A DNA stretch of 64,000 bases from Candidatus Omnitrophota bacterium (lineage in GTDB: Bacteria > Omnitrophota > Omnitrophia > Omnitrophales > JACROU01), in contig JAJDCD010000025.1 of assembly GCA_029261035.1 (NCBI GenBank), positions 1 through 64,000 on the forward strand, given 5' to 3'. The notes below the pieces were generated by a model that was not told the origin of the DNA, did no database searches, and was given only the letters and a program-made list of their open reading frames with translations. How positions within the stretch are numbered: the first letter of the stretch is position 1; every line of letters starts with the position of its first letter. Position numbers and translations under genes: made by a program. Shown one piece after another: positions 52,036-63,856 of this stretch.

Positions 52036-53793
52036 TTACGACAGGTATTCTTCTTCGAAGCCAGGAATTATTTTTTTAAACTCCGCTTTAGAAAACTGAT
52101 TGATATCTTCTGCTGTGTGATAATTTAATAAAGCTTTTTCAGCAATACGTTCCACATCACTCATATTTACAGATCGAATAGCTTTTTTAACTTTAGGCAA
52201 CAAAAACGGGCTCATACTTAACTCATCCACTTTCATTCCAAGTAACAATAAAGAAGATATAGGATCCCCTCCCATTTCCCCACAAGCACCAACCCATATG
52301 TTGTTTTTATGCGCACTTTCGATAGTCTGTTGGATCAATTTTAATATAGCCGGATGCGTCGGTTGATAAAGATAAGCAATTTTTTCATTTACACGATCCA
52401 CAGCTAAAGCATATTGAATTAAATCATTTGTTCCTATTGAAAAGAAATCTACTTCCTTAGCTAGACTATCGCTAATCAAAGCCGCAGAAGGAATTTCAAT
52501 CATAGCACCGACTTTAATATCTTCATCAAACTCGATACCTTCTTTTAAAAGCTCTTCTTTACATTCTTGCAATAACTCATTAGCTCTTCTTAGCTCTTCT
52601 AAATTTGAAATCATAGGGTACATAACTTTTAAATCACCAAAGTGGGAAGCTCTCAGAATAGCACGAAGTTGTTTTTTGAAAATATCTACGCGGGTTAAAC
52701 AAAACCGAATAGCTCTCCAACCTAGAAAAGGGTTCATTTCATTTGATAGATCTAAAGACGATAAAAACTTATCCCCTCCCAAATCAAGCGTTCTAACAAT
52801 AACTGATCTAGGACTCATTTGATCAACAACCATCTTGTACGCCTGAAACTGTTCTTCTTCTTCAGGTAAATCAACTCTATTCATATAAAAATATTCGGTT
52901 CGATAAAGCCCTATAGCCTCAGCACCATGAGAGATCACAGACGCAATCTCATCCGGAAACTCAATATTTGCTGCCAGCTCAACTCGATGCCCATCTTTAG
53001 TCTCAGCCTTTAAATGTCTTAACTTTTCAAGTTCTAAAATATAAGCAACAAACTTTTTCCCTTCGGACAAATACTTTTCAATCGTTGTCTGATCTGGATT
53101 AATAATAAGGAGCCCATGAGTTCCATCAATAATAAGCTTATCGCCACTCTTAACTTCTTTACTAATATTTTGCAATCCAACAACGGCAGGAATTTCCATT
53201 GAACGTGCCATAATAGCCGTATGAGAGGTAGGGCCTCCGATATCTGTTGCGAAACCAATAACATTTTTACGATCCATCGTAGCCGTATCTGATGGGGATA
53301 AGTCATGAGACACAACAACTACCTGCTCACTTAAATTAGAAAGGGTTTCTCTTTGACGACTGGTTAAATGGTGAAGAACTCTCCGACCAATATCATGAAT
53401 ATCTGAAACGCGTTCTCTTAAATACTCGTCATCAATCTGTTGAAATGCATGTAAGTAACGCTGAAGAACAACACTGAAGGCATAATCCGTTGCCACTTTC
53501 TCCGCTTTTATCTGCGCAATAACATCTTCGATGAGAGTTCGATCTTCCAAAATAAGTAAATGGGCATTAAAAATATCAGAATGCTCTCTTCCCATCTCAG
53601 AAGAAATCTTTTTTCTAATCCCTAATAACTCTGCTCTAGTTTTAGTTAAAGCATCTTCAAAGCGAGCAATCTCATTAGGAATATAAGACTCTTCAATCTC
53701 AGTTCTTGGCACATCAATTTCGTCTGCATGGAGTAGTTTAACTTTACCTATAACAACTCCAGGAGAAACTCCTATACCTTTAAGTGTTTTCAT
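52036..53793 (-). CDS. ptsI: PTS enzyme I (phosphoenolpyruvate-protein phosphotransferase)
   Basis: Takes phosphate from PEP and passes it to HPr. The 585 residues contain the phospho-His H191 in GGPTSHTAIMARSMEIPAVVG, the LYRTEYFYMNR and TLDLGGDK PEP-site motifs, the EIPSA metal site, DFFSIGTNDLIQY and CGEMGGDP. It starts 2 bases after ptsH. No sugar-specific EIIB or EIIC gene is in the window, so with PtsN it looks like a regulatory branch. Confidence 0.97.
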   Translation of the reverse strand: MKTLKGIGVSPGVVIGKVKLLHADEIDVPRTEIEESYIPNEIARFEDALTKTRAELLGIRKKISSEMGREHSDIFNAHLLILEDRTLIEDVIAQIKAEKVATDYAFSVVLQRYLHAFQQIDDEYLRERVSDIHDIGRRVLHHLTSRQRETLSNLSEQVVVVSHDLSPSDTATMDRKNVIGFATDIGGPTSHTAIMARSMEIPAVVGLQNISKEVKSGDKLIIDGTHGLLIINPDQTTIEKYLSEGKKFVAYILELEKLRHLKAETKDGHRVELAANIEFPDEIASVISHGAEAIGLYRTEYFYMNRVDLPEEEEQFQAYKMVVDQMSPRSVIVRTLDLGGDKFLSSLDLSNEMNPFLGWRAIRFCLTRVDIFKKQLRAILRASHFGDLKVMYPMISNLEELRRANELLQECKEELLKEGIEFDEDIKVGAMIEIPSAALISDSLAKEVDFFSIGTNDLIQYALAVDRVNEKIAYLYQPTHPAILKLIQQTIESAHKNNIWVGACGEMGGDPISSLLLLGMKVDELSMSPFLLPKVKKAIRSVNMSDVERIAEKALLNYHTAEDINQFSKAEFKKIIPGFEEEYLS

Positions 53794-53795
53794 TT

Positions 53796-54095
53796 TTACT
53801 CTCCAAAATTATCCAAAACTAATTTTTCAATCTCATTCAAAGCATTATCTGCATCTGAACCACACGCTTCTATAGTCAGATTCGTTCCAGGGCCAGCCGC
53901 TAGCATCATTAAACCCATGATGGACTTTCCATTCACCTTTTGCTTACCCTTTTTAACAGTAATCTCACTTTCAAACTTACTTGTTAATTGCACAAATAAG
54001 GCAGCTGGTCGAGCATGCAAACCAAGCTCATTCTTAATTAAAACTTTTTTATGTTTTGTCTCTTTATTATGAGACTCTTGCGACTTGTTTATCAT
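53796..54095 (-). CDS. ptsH: Phosphocarrier protein HPr
   Basis: HPr relays phosphate from EI. Both regulated sites are present: H27 in LGLHARPA for EI, and S58 in GKSIMGL for HPr kinase, which is encoded three genes upstream. At 99 residues it has a 16-residue charged N-terminal extension before the usual start. It overlaps the yvcK stop by 29 bases, suggesting coupled translation. Confidence 0.96.
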   Translation of the reverse strand: MINKSQESHNKETKHKKVLIKNELGLHARPAALFVQLTSKFESEITVKKGKQKVNGKSIMGLMMLAAGPGTNLTIEACGSDADNALNEIEKLVLDNFGE

Positions 54096-55344
54096 TTTGA
54101 TTTCTTATCTCCTCAAACCGTTCAAAAATCACTTGGCATAATTTTTCTGAATGATGCCTAACTTGGCCATCTACTTGTATTACTTCACCCGTTAAAACTT
54201 CATAACCTTCTTCAATCACTCTTTCAATATCTAAATCTACAGGTGAAGCCCCTTGTTTTTCATAGTGCTTTACTAAATCACTTGGCACTTCTCTCGTATT
54301 AACCACACAACTGTCTATCAAGTCTTTTGAAGTATGTTCAACGATAACACGTACATGATCATAAAGCGAAAACCTCTCTGTCTCACCAGGTTGAGTCATC
54401 ACATTAGCAATATAAACCTTATAAGCGTCGGACTCCAAAATTTTCTGCTGAATGTCTTCAACTAACAAGTTAGGCAATACACTTGTGTACAAACTACCAG
54501 GCCCATAAATAATAATATCCGCATTCTCAATTGCATCCAAAGCTTCAGGGCTTGCTTTCACATCCGAAGGTTTAAGTTTAAGCTCTCTAATTTTTTTGCA
54601 TTCATCCGTAATATTTGTCTCACCTTCAGAAATAGTTCCATCTTCAAATTCAGCAACAAGAGTAACTTTATCCAAACAGGTAGGGATCACTCTCCCTCGA
54701 ATAGCTAACACTTTACTGGACTCTTTGATTGCTTGATCAAAATCACCAGTTACTTTTGATAAAGCTGTAATAAATAAGTTACCAAAACTATGTCCCTTAA
54801 GACCATCCCCTTGTTCAAATCGATATTGAAACAACTTTCCCATCAAAGGTTCCTGGTCAGCCAAAGCAACCAAACAACTCCTAATATCCCCAGGAGGCAA
54901 CATATCTAATTCATCCCTTAAACGCCCCGAGCTTCCCCCTGTATCTGTCACCGTAACAACGGCTGTAATATTAGTCGTAAATTTTTTAACTCCTTGTAAA
55001 AGAACACTCAACCCTGTGCCGCCCCCCATCACAACCACTCTTGGAGCTCTTTCCAAAACACGTTCATTTCTATTTTGGTAAACAATATCTACGAGTTCTT
55101 CATTTTTAGCTCTTGGCATCAAAGCACGTACAAAGGTGCGAAGCATATTTTTTACAGCCACAATAACTAGAAATACCCCTATAATCAAAACGGCCGTAGC
55201 AAATGACGCTAACAACAAATTAGAATGAGCAATATTCTTAACAGCTCCTAATGCTACCAATACAAGAAGAGATAACCCAAGAGAGCACAAAAAAACCCAT
55301 CGTTTCACGCCCATCCCCGGATACAACCACTTAAAAAAATTCAA
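54067..55344 (-). CDS. yvcK: YvcK/GlmR-family protein with N-terminal membrane anchor
   Basis: The core (about residue 100 on) is a YvcK/CofD-like fold: VVVMGGGTGLSVLLQGVK, TDTGGSSGRLRDELDMLPPGDIRSCLVALAD, FGNLFITALSKVTGDF, GPGSLYTSVLPNLLV, YIANVMTQPGET. In Gram-positives YvcK binds UDP-GlcNAc and steers carbon to cell-wall precursors. This one is 425 residues, about 100 longer than the soluble form, because of two N-terminal membrane helices (about 17-35 and 43-68). It sits between hprK and ptsH. Confidence 0.93.
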   Translation of the reverse strand: MNFFKWLYPGMGVKRWVFLCSLGLSLLVLVALGAVKNIAHSNLLLASFATAVLIIGVFLVIVAVKNMLRTFVRALMPRAKNEELVDIVYQNRNERVLERAPRVVVMGGGTGLSVLLQGVKKFTTNITAVVTVTDTGGSSGRLRDELDMLPPGDIRSCLVALADQEPLMGKLFQYRFEQGDGLKGHSFGNLFITALSKVTGDFDQAIKESSKVLAIRGRVIPTCLDKVTLVAEFEDGTISEGETNITDECKKIRELKLKPSDVKASPEALDAIENADIIIYGPGSLYTSVLPNLLVEDIQQKILESDAYKVYIANVMTQPGETERFSLYDHVRVIVEHTSKDLIDSCVVNTREVPSDLVKHYEKQGASPVDLDIERVIEEGYEVLTGEVIQVDGQVRHHSEKLCQVIFERFEEIRNQNDKQVARVS

Positions 55345-55365
55345 ATTTTCTCTCCTTTAAATTTA

Positions 55366-56316
55366 CTAATCACTACCATCTGCCTCTGCCATTTTTTGAA
55401 TTAACTCTTCGTTAAAACGTTTAGCAGAATGAATTCCCATTCTTTTAAGCCTTTGGTTCAACGCCGCAACCTCAACTAAAACAGGGATATTCCTACCAGG
55501 AATTACAGGAATTACCATATGAGGCAATGAGACGCCTAAACAATCATACTTACCTTCCTCTAATCCCACACGATCATATTCAATATTTTTATCCCATTGT
55601 TCCAAAGTCACAGCCAACAAAATTCTCTTTTGGTTTCTGACCGACCCAACACCAAACAAAGTCATCATGTCTATAATTCCCAGACCTCTAATTTCCATAT
55701 GATGTCGAATAACTTTACTAGAAAAACCAATCAAAACTTCTCCAGGAGTCAGCTTTATTTCCACACTGTCATCAGCCACTAAACGCTGCCCTCTTTCGAC
55801 TAACTCCAAAGCCGTTTCAGACTTACCCACTCCACTTTTTCCCAAAAGCAAAGTTCCTACACCGTACACGTCTAAAAGAGTCCCATGCACCACTCTTCTT
55901 GGAGCTAATTCCTCATCAATATACTGAGTTATTTTACTGATCAGAGTCGTAGTCTTCAGTGGAGACCTAAAAACAGGAACTTTATATCTAAGTGCATATT
56001 CTAAAAAAACTGGAGACAAAGTTTGGTTCTTTGCACAAACAATACACGGCATTTTGTAACCAAAAAACCGCTTTAAAATCTCTTCAAATTTACCAGATTT
56101 TTGCTTATTAATATAACTCACTTCCGTTCTTCCTAAAATTTGAACACGGTCGTAAGAAAAGTAATCTAAATAACCCGCTAACGCTAATCCTGGACGATGA
56201 ATTTCTGAGGATTTAATTTTGCGACTGAGAGAAAGCGCAGGGGTACTTAATTTAAGTTTAAGAGCATCTTTAAGATTGTCAAATAGGTCTTTGACAAGAC
56301 ATGATGGAGTAGACAT
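55366..56316 (-). CDS. hprK: HPr kinase/phosphorylase
   Basis: HprK phosphorylates or dephosphorylates HPr on Ser in response to metabolite levels. The 316 residues have the N-terminal domain (1-130), the HGTLLDVYG catalytic His (H144), P-loop GKSGVGKS (159-166), ELVERGQRLVADD and the signature IRGLGIIDM near 219. The target Ser58 of HPr is encoded in the same operon, so the pair is complete. In Proteobacteria a shorter HprK controls EIIA-Ntr-type PTS; this is the full-length form. Confidence 0.97.
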   Translation of the reverse strand: MSTPSCLVKDLFDNLKDALKLKLSTPALSLSRKIKSSEIHRPGLALAGYLDYFSYDRVQILGRTEVSYINKQKSGKFEEILKRFFGYKMPCIVCAKNQTLSPVFLEYALRYKVPVFRSPLKTTTLISKITQYIDEELAPRRVVHGTLLDVYGVGTLLLGKSGVGKSETALELVERGQRLVADDSVEIKLTPGEVLIGFSSKVIRHHMEIRGLGIIDMMTLFGVGSVRNQKRILLAVTLEQWDKNIEYDRVGLEEGKYDCLGVSLPHMVIPVIPGRNIPVLVEVAALNQRLKRMGIHSAKRFNEELIQKMAEADGSD

Positions 56317-56333
56317 AACGGGTGATTAAGGAA

Positions 56334-56798
56334 TTAGACTTTCCTTTCCTCTTCCTTCACAACGAGATCATAAACAGCAGTCTCTGAGTCTGATTTTCGA
56401 ATCAAATCGCAAAAATAGTTATCTCTTAGTAAACGAGATACCTTAGCCAACGCTTTTAAATGAGGGCCCGCTGAATTCTTTGGGGCAATCAACAAGAAAA
56501 AGATATAGACCAGTTCACCATCTAATGAATCAAAATTTACACCATTTCTACTAATTCCCAAGCAGGCAGATAACTCTTTAACTTTATCTGTTTTACCATG
56601 AGGGATTGCAATACCCTGACCGATTCCTGTGGAACCCAAATTCTCTCTTTCAATTAAAGATTTAACGATAGCTTTTTTATCACCAACATCTTTAACTTTA
56701 GATAAATGAGCCACTAATTCTTGCAAAACACCTTCTTTATCTGTTGACTGTACATCTATTGCAATTGCTTTAGGATCTAAAATATCTGTAATCTTCAT
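56334..56798 (-). CDS. ptsN: PTS IIA component, PtsN (EIIA-Ntr) type
   Basis: A 154-residue EIIA domain with phospho-His H67 in GTGIGQGIAIPHGKTDKV. EIIA-Ntr proteins act as regulators of potassium transport and envelope stress rather than sugar uptake. A fructose-type IIA is the alternative. Placement after hpf and before hprK follows the rpoN-hpf-ptsN-rapZ type of neighbourhood in Proteobacteria, here with hprK added and rpoN absent. Confidence 0.92.
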   Translation of the reverse strand: MKITDILDPKAIAIDVQSTDKEGVLQELVAHLSKVKDVGDKKAIVKSLIERENLGSTGIGQGIAIPHGKTDKVKELSACLGISRNGVNFDSLDGELVYIFFLLIAPKNSAGPHLKALAKVSRLLRDNYFCDLIRKSDSETAVYDLVVKEEERKV

Positions 56799-56899
56799 GT
56801 GGACTCACTTACCCCTTTCAAGCCGTTTAATATTTTTAATATTTAGAACATTATATCTACTTCAACCACTAAAAACAGGTTTTTTAATCAGAAATACAC

Positions 56900-57430
56900 T
56901 TACGCTTCTGGTTCAATCAAACCAAAATCACCATTTTCTTTCTTAAACAACACATTAATCCATTCTGTTTCTGCATTCTGAAATACCCAAAGATCTTTAT
57001 TAGACAGATCAAACTGCATTTTCGCTTCTTCTAGACTCATAGGCTTAGTCTCATAAGTTTCACGAATCAACTTAGGAGATTCCTCCACATCACCCACTAG
57101 AGTATTTTCCTCAACAACATCTGCCGCTCGAGGAGCTTTATGCTCCGTAATACGCTCTCGTTTTTTCTTTAATTGCGTTTCGATACGATCACAAGCACGG
57201 TCTAATGCAACATACAAATTCTCTTCACTAGATCCCTCAGCGTATAGATGAATATTCTGTCCATTTACAGAAACTTCAGCTGTGCTTAAATACTTTTCAA
57301 CTTTCAAAACAATATGAGATTCGTCCACTGCAGAAAAGAAATGCTGCATCTTCAAAATCCTTTCTTCAATATATTCTTTTAAACCCGATTGGACTTCCAA
57401 ATGTTGTTTTCCGGTAATTGATATTTGCAT
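56900..57430 (-). CDS. hpf: Ribosome hibernation-promoting factor, long form
   Basis: HPF stops idle ribosomes and dimerises them to 100S. I start it at ATG 57430 with GGAGG 6 bases upstream, giving MQISITGKQHLEV. About 176 residues: an S30AE domain (1-100), then a linker and the C-terminal dimerisation domain recognisable from KPMSLEEAKMQFDLSNKDLWVFQN. The long form dimerises ribosomes alone. Confidence 0.94.
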   Translation of the reverse strand: MQISITGKQHLEVQSGLKEYIEERILKMQHFFSAVDESHIVLKVEKYLSTAEVSVNGQNIHLYAEGSSEENLYVALDRACDRIETQLKKKRERITEHKAPRAADVVEENTLVGDVEESPKLIRETYETKPMSLEEAKMQFDLSNKDLWVFQNAETEWINVLFKKENGDFGLIEPEA

Positions 57431-57501
57431 TATATGCCTCCACACTTATTAATACTTAAAACGTTTGTAAATTAAATCAGCTTTGTGTGCCCCATGTTAT
57501 T

Positions 57502-57530
57502 GTGTGCCAGGTCTTTCAGACCCCGCACAC
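57502..57530. repeat. Repeat family D, copy 2
   Basis: GTGTGCCAGGTCT and AGACCCCGCACAC, the inverse orientation of 45304-45331, in the 170-base gap between lptB and hpf. A third half-site GTGTGCCCC lies just before it at 57485. Confidence 0.75.
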
Positions 57531-57602
57531 TCGACACCTAACTTTGTGGTTCCATATAAGCCTATATGATTTGAATCTAACTCATTACTTTGAGATCAGA
57601 AG

Positions 57603-58328
57603 CTAGGCCAATTGAAACTTCTCTCCTAAATAGATCTCTTTAGCTCTTTTATCTGTAGCCAAGAAATCTGAACTCCCTGATGTTAAAATTTGACCATCTG
57701 CAATAATATAAGAACGATCTGTGATTGCCAATGTCTCTCTTACATTATGATCCGTCAGCAATATGCTCAACCTTTGAGTCTTTAAACGTAATAAAATCTT
57801 TTGAACCTCAAATACAGCTATAGGATCCACACCACTAAATGGCTCATCCAACAAAATCAATGAAGGGTTCGTTACTAATGCTCTGGTAATCTCCAACCGT
57901 CTTCTCTCTCCACCAGAAAGAGTGTACGCTTTATTCTTAGCTAAATGTGTAATATCGAGTTCCTGAAGCAATTTCTTGAGGCGAACTTCCCTTTCCTTAC
58001 GAGTAATATCTAAAGTTTCTAGAATTGCCATAATATTATCTTCAACAGAGAGCTTACGAAAAATAGAAGGTTCTTGAGCTAGATACCCTATCCCTAAACG
58101 AGCCCTCTTATACATAGGTAAAGCTGTTATATTCTCTCCTCTAAAAAAAATATCCCCTGCTTCAGGCTTAATAACACCAGTAATCATATAAAATGAAGTT
58201 GTTTTCCCGGCACCGTTAGGCCCCAAAAGACCAACAATCTCACCTGGCTTAATGTTAATAGAAACCTTATTAACAACCGTTCTTCCTTTATACGACTTAA
58301 CTAACTGCTTTGTCTCTAACAAAAACAT
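57603..58328 (-). CDS. lptB: LPS export ABC transporter ATPase LptB
   Basis: The cytosolic motor of the Lpt bridge that moves LPS to the outer membrane. The 241 residues carry Walker A GPNGAGKT (36-43), the Q-loop in YLAQEPSIFRKL, signature LSGGE (137-141), Walker B LILLDEP with E162 and the switch His in DHNVRET. The GVDPIAVFEVQ segment is the LptB type. It sits 25 bases after the LptC/A-like gene. Confidence 0.97.
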   Translation of the reverse strand: MFLLETKQLVKSYKGRTVVNKVSINIKPGEIVGLLGPNGAGKTTSFYMITGVIKPEAGDIFFRGENITALPMYKRARLGIGYLAQEPSIFRKLSVEDNIMAILETLDITRKEREVRLKKLLQELDITHLAKNKAYTLSGGERRRLEITRALVTNPSLILLDEPFSGVDPIAVFEVQKILLRLKTQRLSILLTDHNVRETLAITDRSYIIADGQILTSGSSDFLATDKRAKEIYLGEKFQLA

Positions 58329-58353
58329 ACAAACTCTTTTCTGTTGAAAATAA

Positions 58354-59265
58354 TTAAGATGTACTACCCGGAGACATCATTGTATCAAAGTCTTTCATGC
58401 CCTTAGAATCGCTTCCCATAAAATAAAGAGCTTCTGAATTCCCCCCTAAAATAATACGTCCTTCTTCTGCCATATACACAACATTGTCACTATATGTTTC
58501 ATTGCCATTTTCATCAATAATAATTACATTACCTTCAGCAACTATCTTAGCAACCCGTTTAGTCTGTTTGTTATAAAAAACTTCCATTTTATCTGCAATA
58601 AGCTTTCCTCTAGAGTCCACAGCAACCACATTATCATAAAAACGCGCTATATTGTTATCATAATCAATATCCAAAGGACCCTCACATGTAATCTTTGTGG
58701 GTACGCTTTTTCCATCATCATCATTTTGAATCACAACCGTAACATTCTTTTTGAATTGCACATTTTTAATCTGAGAATCTCCGTAAACTCCATCACCCTT
58801 CACATTGATATTGTCTTTTTCAACAACGGCTGTTGATTCACTCTCTATCAAACGTTCATTAGGAGTAATATCTAATGTATCTGTAATTAAACGAGCGCCA
58901 TTTTCGGCTGTCGCAACAACATTGTTTTCTAAATAAACTTTTCCTGTACCTTTATCAAAAACCCCATCATCTGCTGTTAAAGTCACCGGCTGTTCATCCG
59001 CATAAGCTTTCGCAATAATGTTATTCAAAACAACTCTTCTAGAAAAAATATCTGCAGAATCACCATCAATTTCGAGCTCTTTGTTTCCATTAGTGGCGTA
59101 TTTAGAAAAGCTAAAGGTATAAACTTTATGCCCTTCTTCTAACGCAACTTCTTCCTTAATTATTTCGGGAATAGGGTTATTTGAAGAAACATAAACCTTA
59201 AATACCACAGAACCAATATAAAAGACACCCACAACCAAACTAAAAAATATAAACCGTTTTATCAT
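58354..59265 (-). CDS. lptC: LptC-like LPS transport protein with added LptA/OstA-type domain
   Basis: One N-terminal membrane helix (about 4-24), then a periplasmic beta-jellyroll of LptC type (LTADDGVFDKGTGKVYLENNV, to about residue 185) continuing into an OstA/LptA-like stretch (LDIDYDNNIARFYDNVVAVDS, then AEGNVIIIDENG, to about 290). At 303 residues it is about 110 longer than E. coli LptC. It probably joins LptC and part of the LptA bridge in one protein. No separate lptA is seen. Confidence 0.87.
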   Translation of the reverse strand: MIKRFIFFSLVVGVFYIGSVVFKVYVSSNNPIPEIIKEEVALEEGHKVYTFSFSKYATNGNKELEIDGDSADIFSRRVVLNNIIAKAYADEQPVTLTADDGVFDKGTGKVYLENNVVATAENGARLITDTLDITPNERLIESESTAVVEKDNINVKGDGVYGDSQIKNVQFKKNVTVVIQNDDDGKSVPTKITCEGPLDIDYDNNIARFYDNVVAVDSRGKLIADKMEVFYNKQTKRVAKIVAEGNVIIIDENGNETYSDNVVYMAEEGRIILGGNSEALYFMGSDSKGMKDFDTMMSPGSTS

Positions 59266-59290
59266 TAAAACAACTCCTTATATAAAATAT

Positions 59291-59335
59291 TTCTCATTTC
59301 GAGACTACTATAAATGAGTCGTAGCAATCTCTGAG
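59291..59335. repeat. Repeat family B, copy 3 (overlaps the 3' end of the acyltransferase gene)
   Basis: TTCTCATTTCGAGAC...ATGAGTCGTAGCAATCTCTGAG matches 25348-25389 closely, including the ATGAGTCGT centre. Bases 59308-59335 are inside the acyltransferase reading frame. Confidence 0.75.
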
Positions 59336-60234
59336 GCCTCACTCTCAGGCCTGGTTTTCCATCTTCGATGCATCCATGCCCATTGTTCTGGGTACTTCAA
59401 TACATATGCTGCAATTTGATCATTCCACAAACGAGTGATTCGATCTATTTCTTCTGTTCTATCCGCATCCTTATTCGGATAAATAGGCTCTTCTACTTTC
59501 AAACGATAATGCTTTCCATCTCTTACCATAAAAGCAGGAACAATTGGAGCTCCTGTAGCCAAACTCAGTCTTGCCGGCGAATCTGGCGTATAAGCCAACT
59601 TTCCTAAAAACGGAACAAAAATACCTTCAATCGTATTTACATCTTGATCAGCAACAATTCCTAAAATCTGATTATTCTTCAACAGTCTCAACAAAGGTCT
59701 TGGAGAATCATCTCGATAAAAAGTTTTAACTCCTTTAGATAACCTTGTATTAACAATTAGACTATTATACGGTTCATAATAGATTCGACGGCCAACAACA
59801 GCACCTTCGTAACCTAAAATTGAAAAAGTTGCCGCAAGCATTTCCCAATTCCCAAAATGACCCGTAACAAGAATTGCGCCTTTTCCCTGATCTAATATCT
59901 TCTGAACACGATCTACTTCATCCGTCCAATAAACTAATTTTTTCCAGTTATCCTTACTAAACCTAGGATACAAAATCCAGTCAACAGCACTCAGGGCCAT
60001 ATTCACAAATACGCCTCTAGCTATTTTTTGGATTTCAACATCCGTCTTTTGGTCACCATAAACTTGCTTCAAATGAGCTTCTGTCTTTAATCTTTCTTTT
60101 TTAACTAAAAGACACGACAAAGAACCCAAAACACTCCCAATGGCCAAAGCCCAAGTTCGAGGGAGCATCCTAAAAACAAATATCCATAGCCTCAACAATA
60201 GATATAAAGGGTAACGGTACGGCTTCTTCTTCAA
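59308..60234 (-). CDS. LpxL/HtrB-like lipid A acyltransferase
   Basis: A membrane-bound lysophospholipid-type acyltransferase, likely adding a secondary acyl chain to Kdo-lipid A. The 308 residues have an N-terminal hydrophobic segment (about 8-45), the catalytic H(x4)E in GHFGNWEM (H126, E131), a VGRRIYYEPYNSLI loop, and the VADQDVN and GAPIVPAFMVRDGKHY motifs. The last eight residues (SEIATTHL) and stop come from a family B repeat. Which of LpxL, LpxM or LpxP it matches cannot be told. Confidence 0.9.
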   Translation of the reverse strand: MKKKPYRYPLYLLLRLWIFVFRMLPRTWALAIGSVLGSLSCLLVKKERLKTEAHLKQVYGDQKTDVEIQKIARGVFVNMALSAVDWILYPRFSKDNWKKLVYWTDEVDRVQKILDQGKGAILVTGHFGNWEMLAATFSILGYEGAVVGRRIYYEPYNSLIVNTRLSKGVKTFYRDDSPRPLLRLLKNNQILGIVADQDVNTIEGIFVPFLGKLAYTPDSPARLSLATGAPIVPAFMVRDGKHYRLKVEEPIYPNKDADRTEEIDRITRLWNDQIAAYVLKYPEQWAWMHRRWKTRPESEASEIATTHL

Positions 60235-60262
60235 TTCTCTGTTTACCTCTTCAAATTAAAAT

Positions 60263-61243
60263 CTAAACAAAACCTGCTTTCAATAAATCTTGAACATCCA
60301 ATAAACCAACCACTTTTTCCGCCGCATCAATAACAGGAAGTTCATCTATTTTTCGATCTCTTAAAATCTGTAACGCTTCAGCAGCTAAACCATCTTCAGA
60401 AATAGCTAAGGGCTGTTTTGTAGCAACGTCTGCTATCCTCTTTCTCAAAATATCAGCACCCTCTTGCTCTAAGTGCCTTCTCAAATCTCCGTCAGTAAAA
60501 ATCCCTAAAAGTTTTCCTTCTTTATCACAAATAGCACAACTTCCTGCTCTAGATTGAGTAATAACCAATAAGGCTTCTTGAACTGTAATATCTTCTTGAA
60601 CAACTGGGTTCTCTGCATTTTTACGCATAATATCTTTCACTTTAAGCAATTTACGCCCCAAACTTCCCCCTGGGTGTAAAGCCGCAAAATCTTCTGACTT
60701 AAACCCTTTGCTCTCATAAACGGTCACAGCTAAAGCATCCCCCATCGCTAAGGCCGCTGTCGTTGACGCCGTAGGGGCTAATCCCAACGGACATGCTTCT
60801 TTATCGATTTCGATATTGAGAATCACATCTGAATGTTCAGATAATGTAGATTCTAAATTACCCGTAAGAGCAATAATCTTTGCTCCAATTTTTTTCAAAT
60901 GTGCCAACAAACCTGTAATTTCTTCGGTCTCACCACTATTGGATATAGCAATAACAATATCTTCTCGTGTCACCATCCCTAAATCACCATGAATAGCTTC
61001 TGCCGGATGAAGAAACAAACTAGGAGTCCCTGTTGAAGCAAAAGTTGCTGCCATTTTCCGAGCAATAAAACCAGGCTTTCCCATTCCTGTAATCACAACC
61101 CTTCCTTTACATTCAACAATTAATCGCACTGCAATTTCAAATTGCTCATCCATATGCTCAATCAACCGACTAATAGAAAGCGCCTCGATTTCCAAAACCT
61201 GTTTTCCACTCTCAATAACTTTTGATTCTGTTTTTTGACTCAT
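60263..61243 (-). CDS. kdsD: D-arabinose 5-phosphate isomerase (KpsF/GutQ family)
   Basis: Converts ribulose 5-P to arabinose 5-P, the first step to Kdo. The 326 residues have an N-terminal SIS domain (about 35-180: ITGMGKPGFIARKMAATFASTGTPS, HPAEAIHGDLGM, ISNSGETEEI, PLGLAPTASTTAALAMGDALA) and two CBS domains (about 210-326). The LHPGGSLGRKLL link is typical. It lies 40 bases after kdsA. Confidence 0.96.
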   Translation of the reverse strand: MSQKTESKVIESGKQVLEIEALSISRLIEHMDEQFEIAVRLIVECKGRVVITGMGKPGFIARKMAATFASTGTPSLFLHPAEAIHGDLGMVTREDIVIAISNSGETEEITGLLAHLKKIGAKIIALTGNLESTLSEHSDVILNIEIDKEACPLGLAPTASTTAALAMGDALAVTVYESKGFKSEDFAALHPGGSLGRKLLKVKDIMRKNAENPVVQEDITVQEALLVITQSRAGSCAICDKEGKLLGIFTDGDLRRHLEQEGADILRKRIADVATKQPLAISEDGLAAEALQILRDRKIDELPVIDAAEKVVGLLDVQDLLKAGFV

Positions 61244-61283
61244 TATATTTCCTTTACCTCTAACATTTAGCTGATAGCTATTT

Positions 61284-63849
<2,566 letters not shown>

Positions 63850-63856
63850 CTATCCT

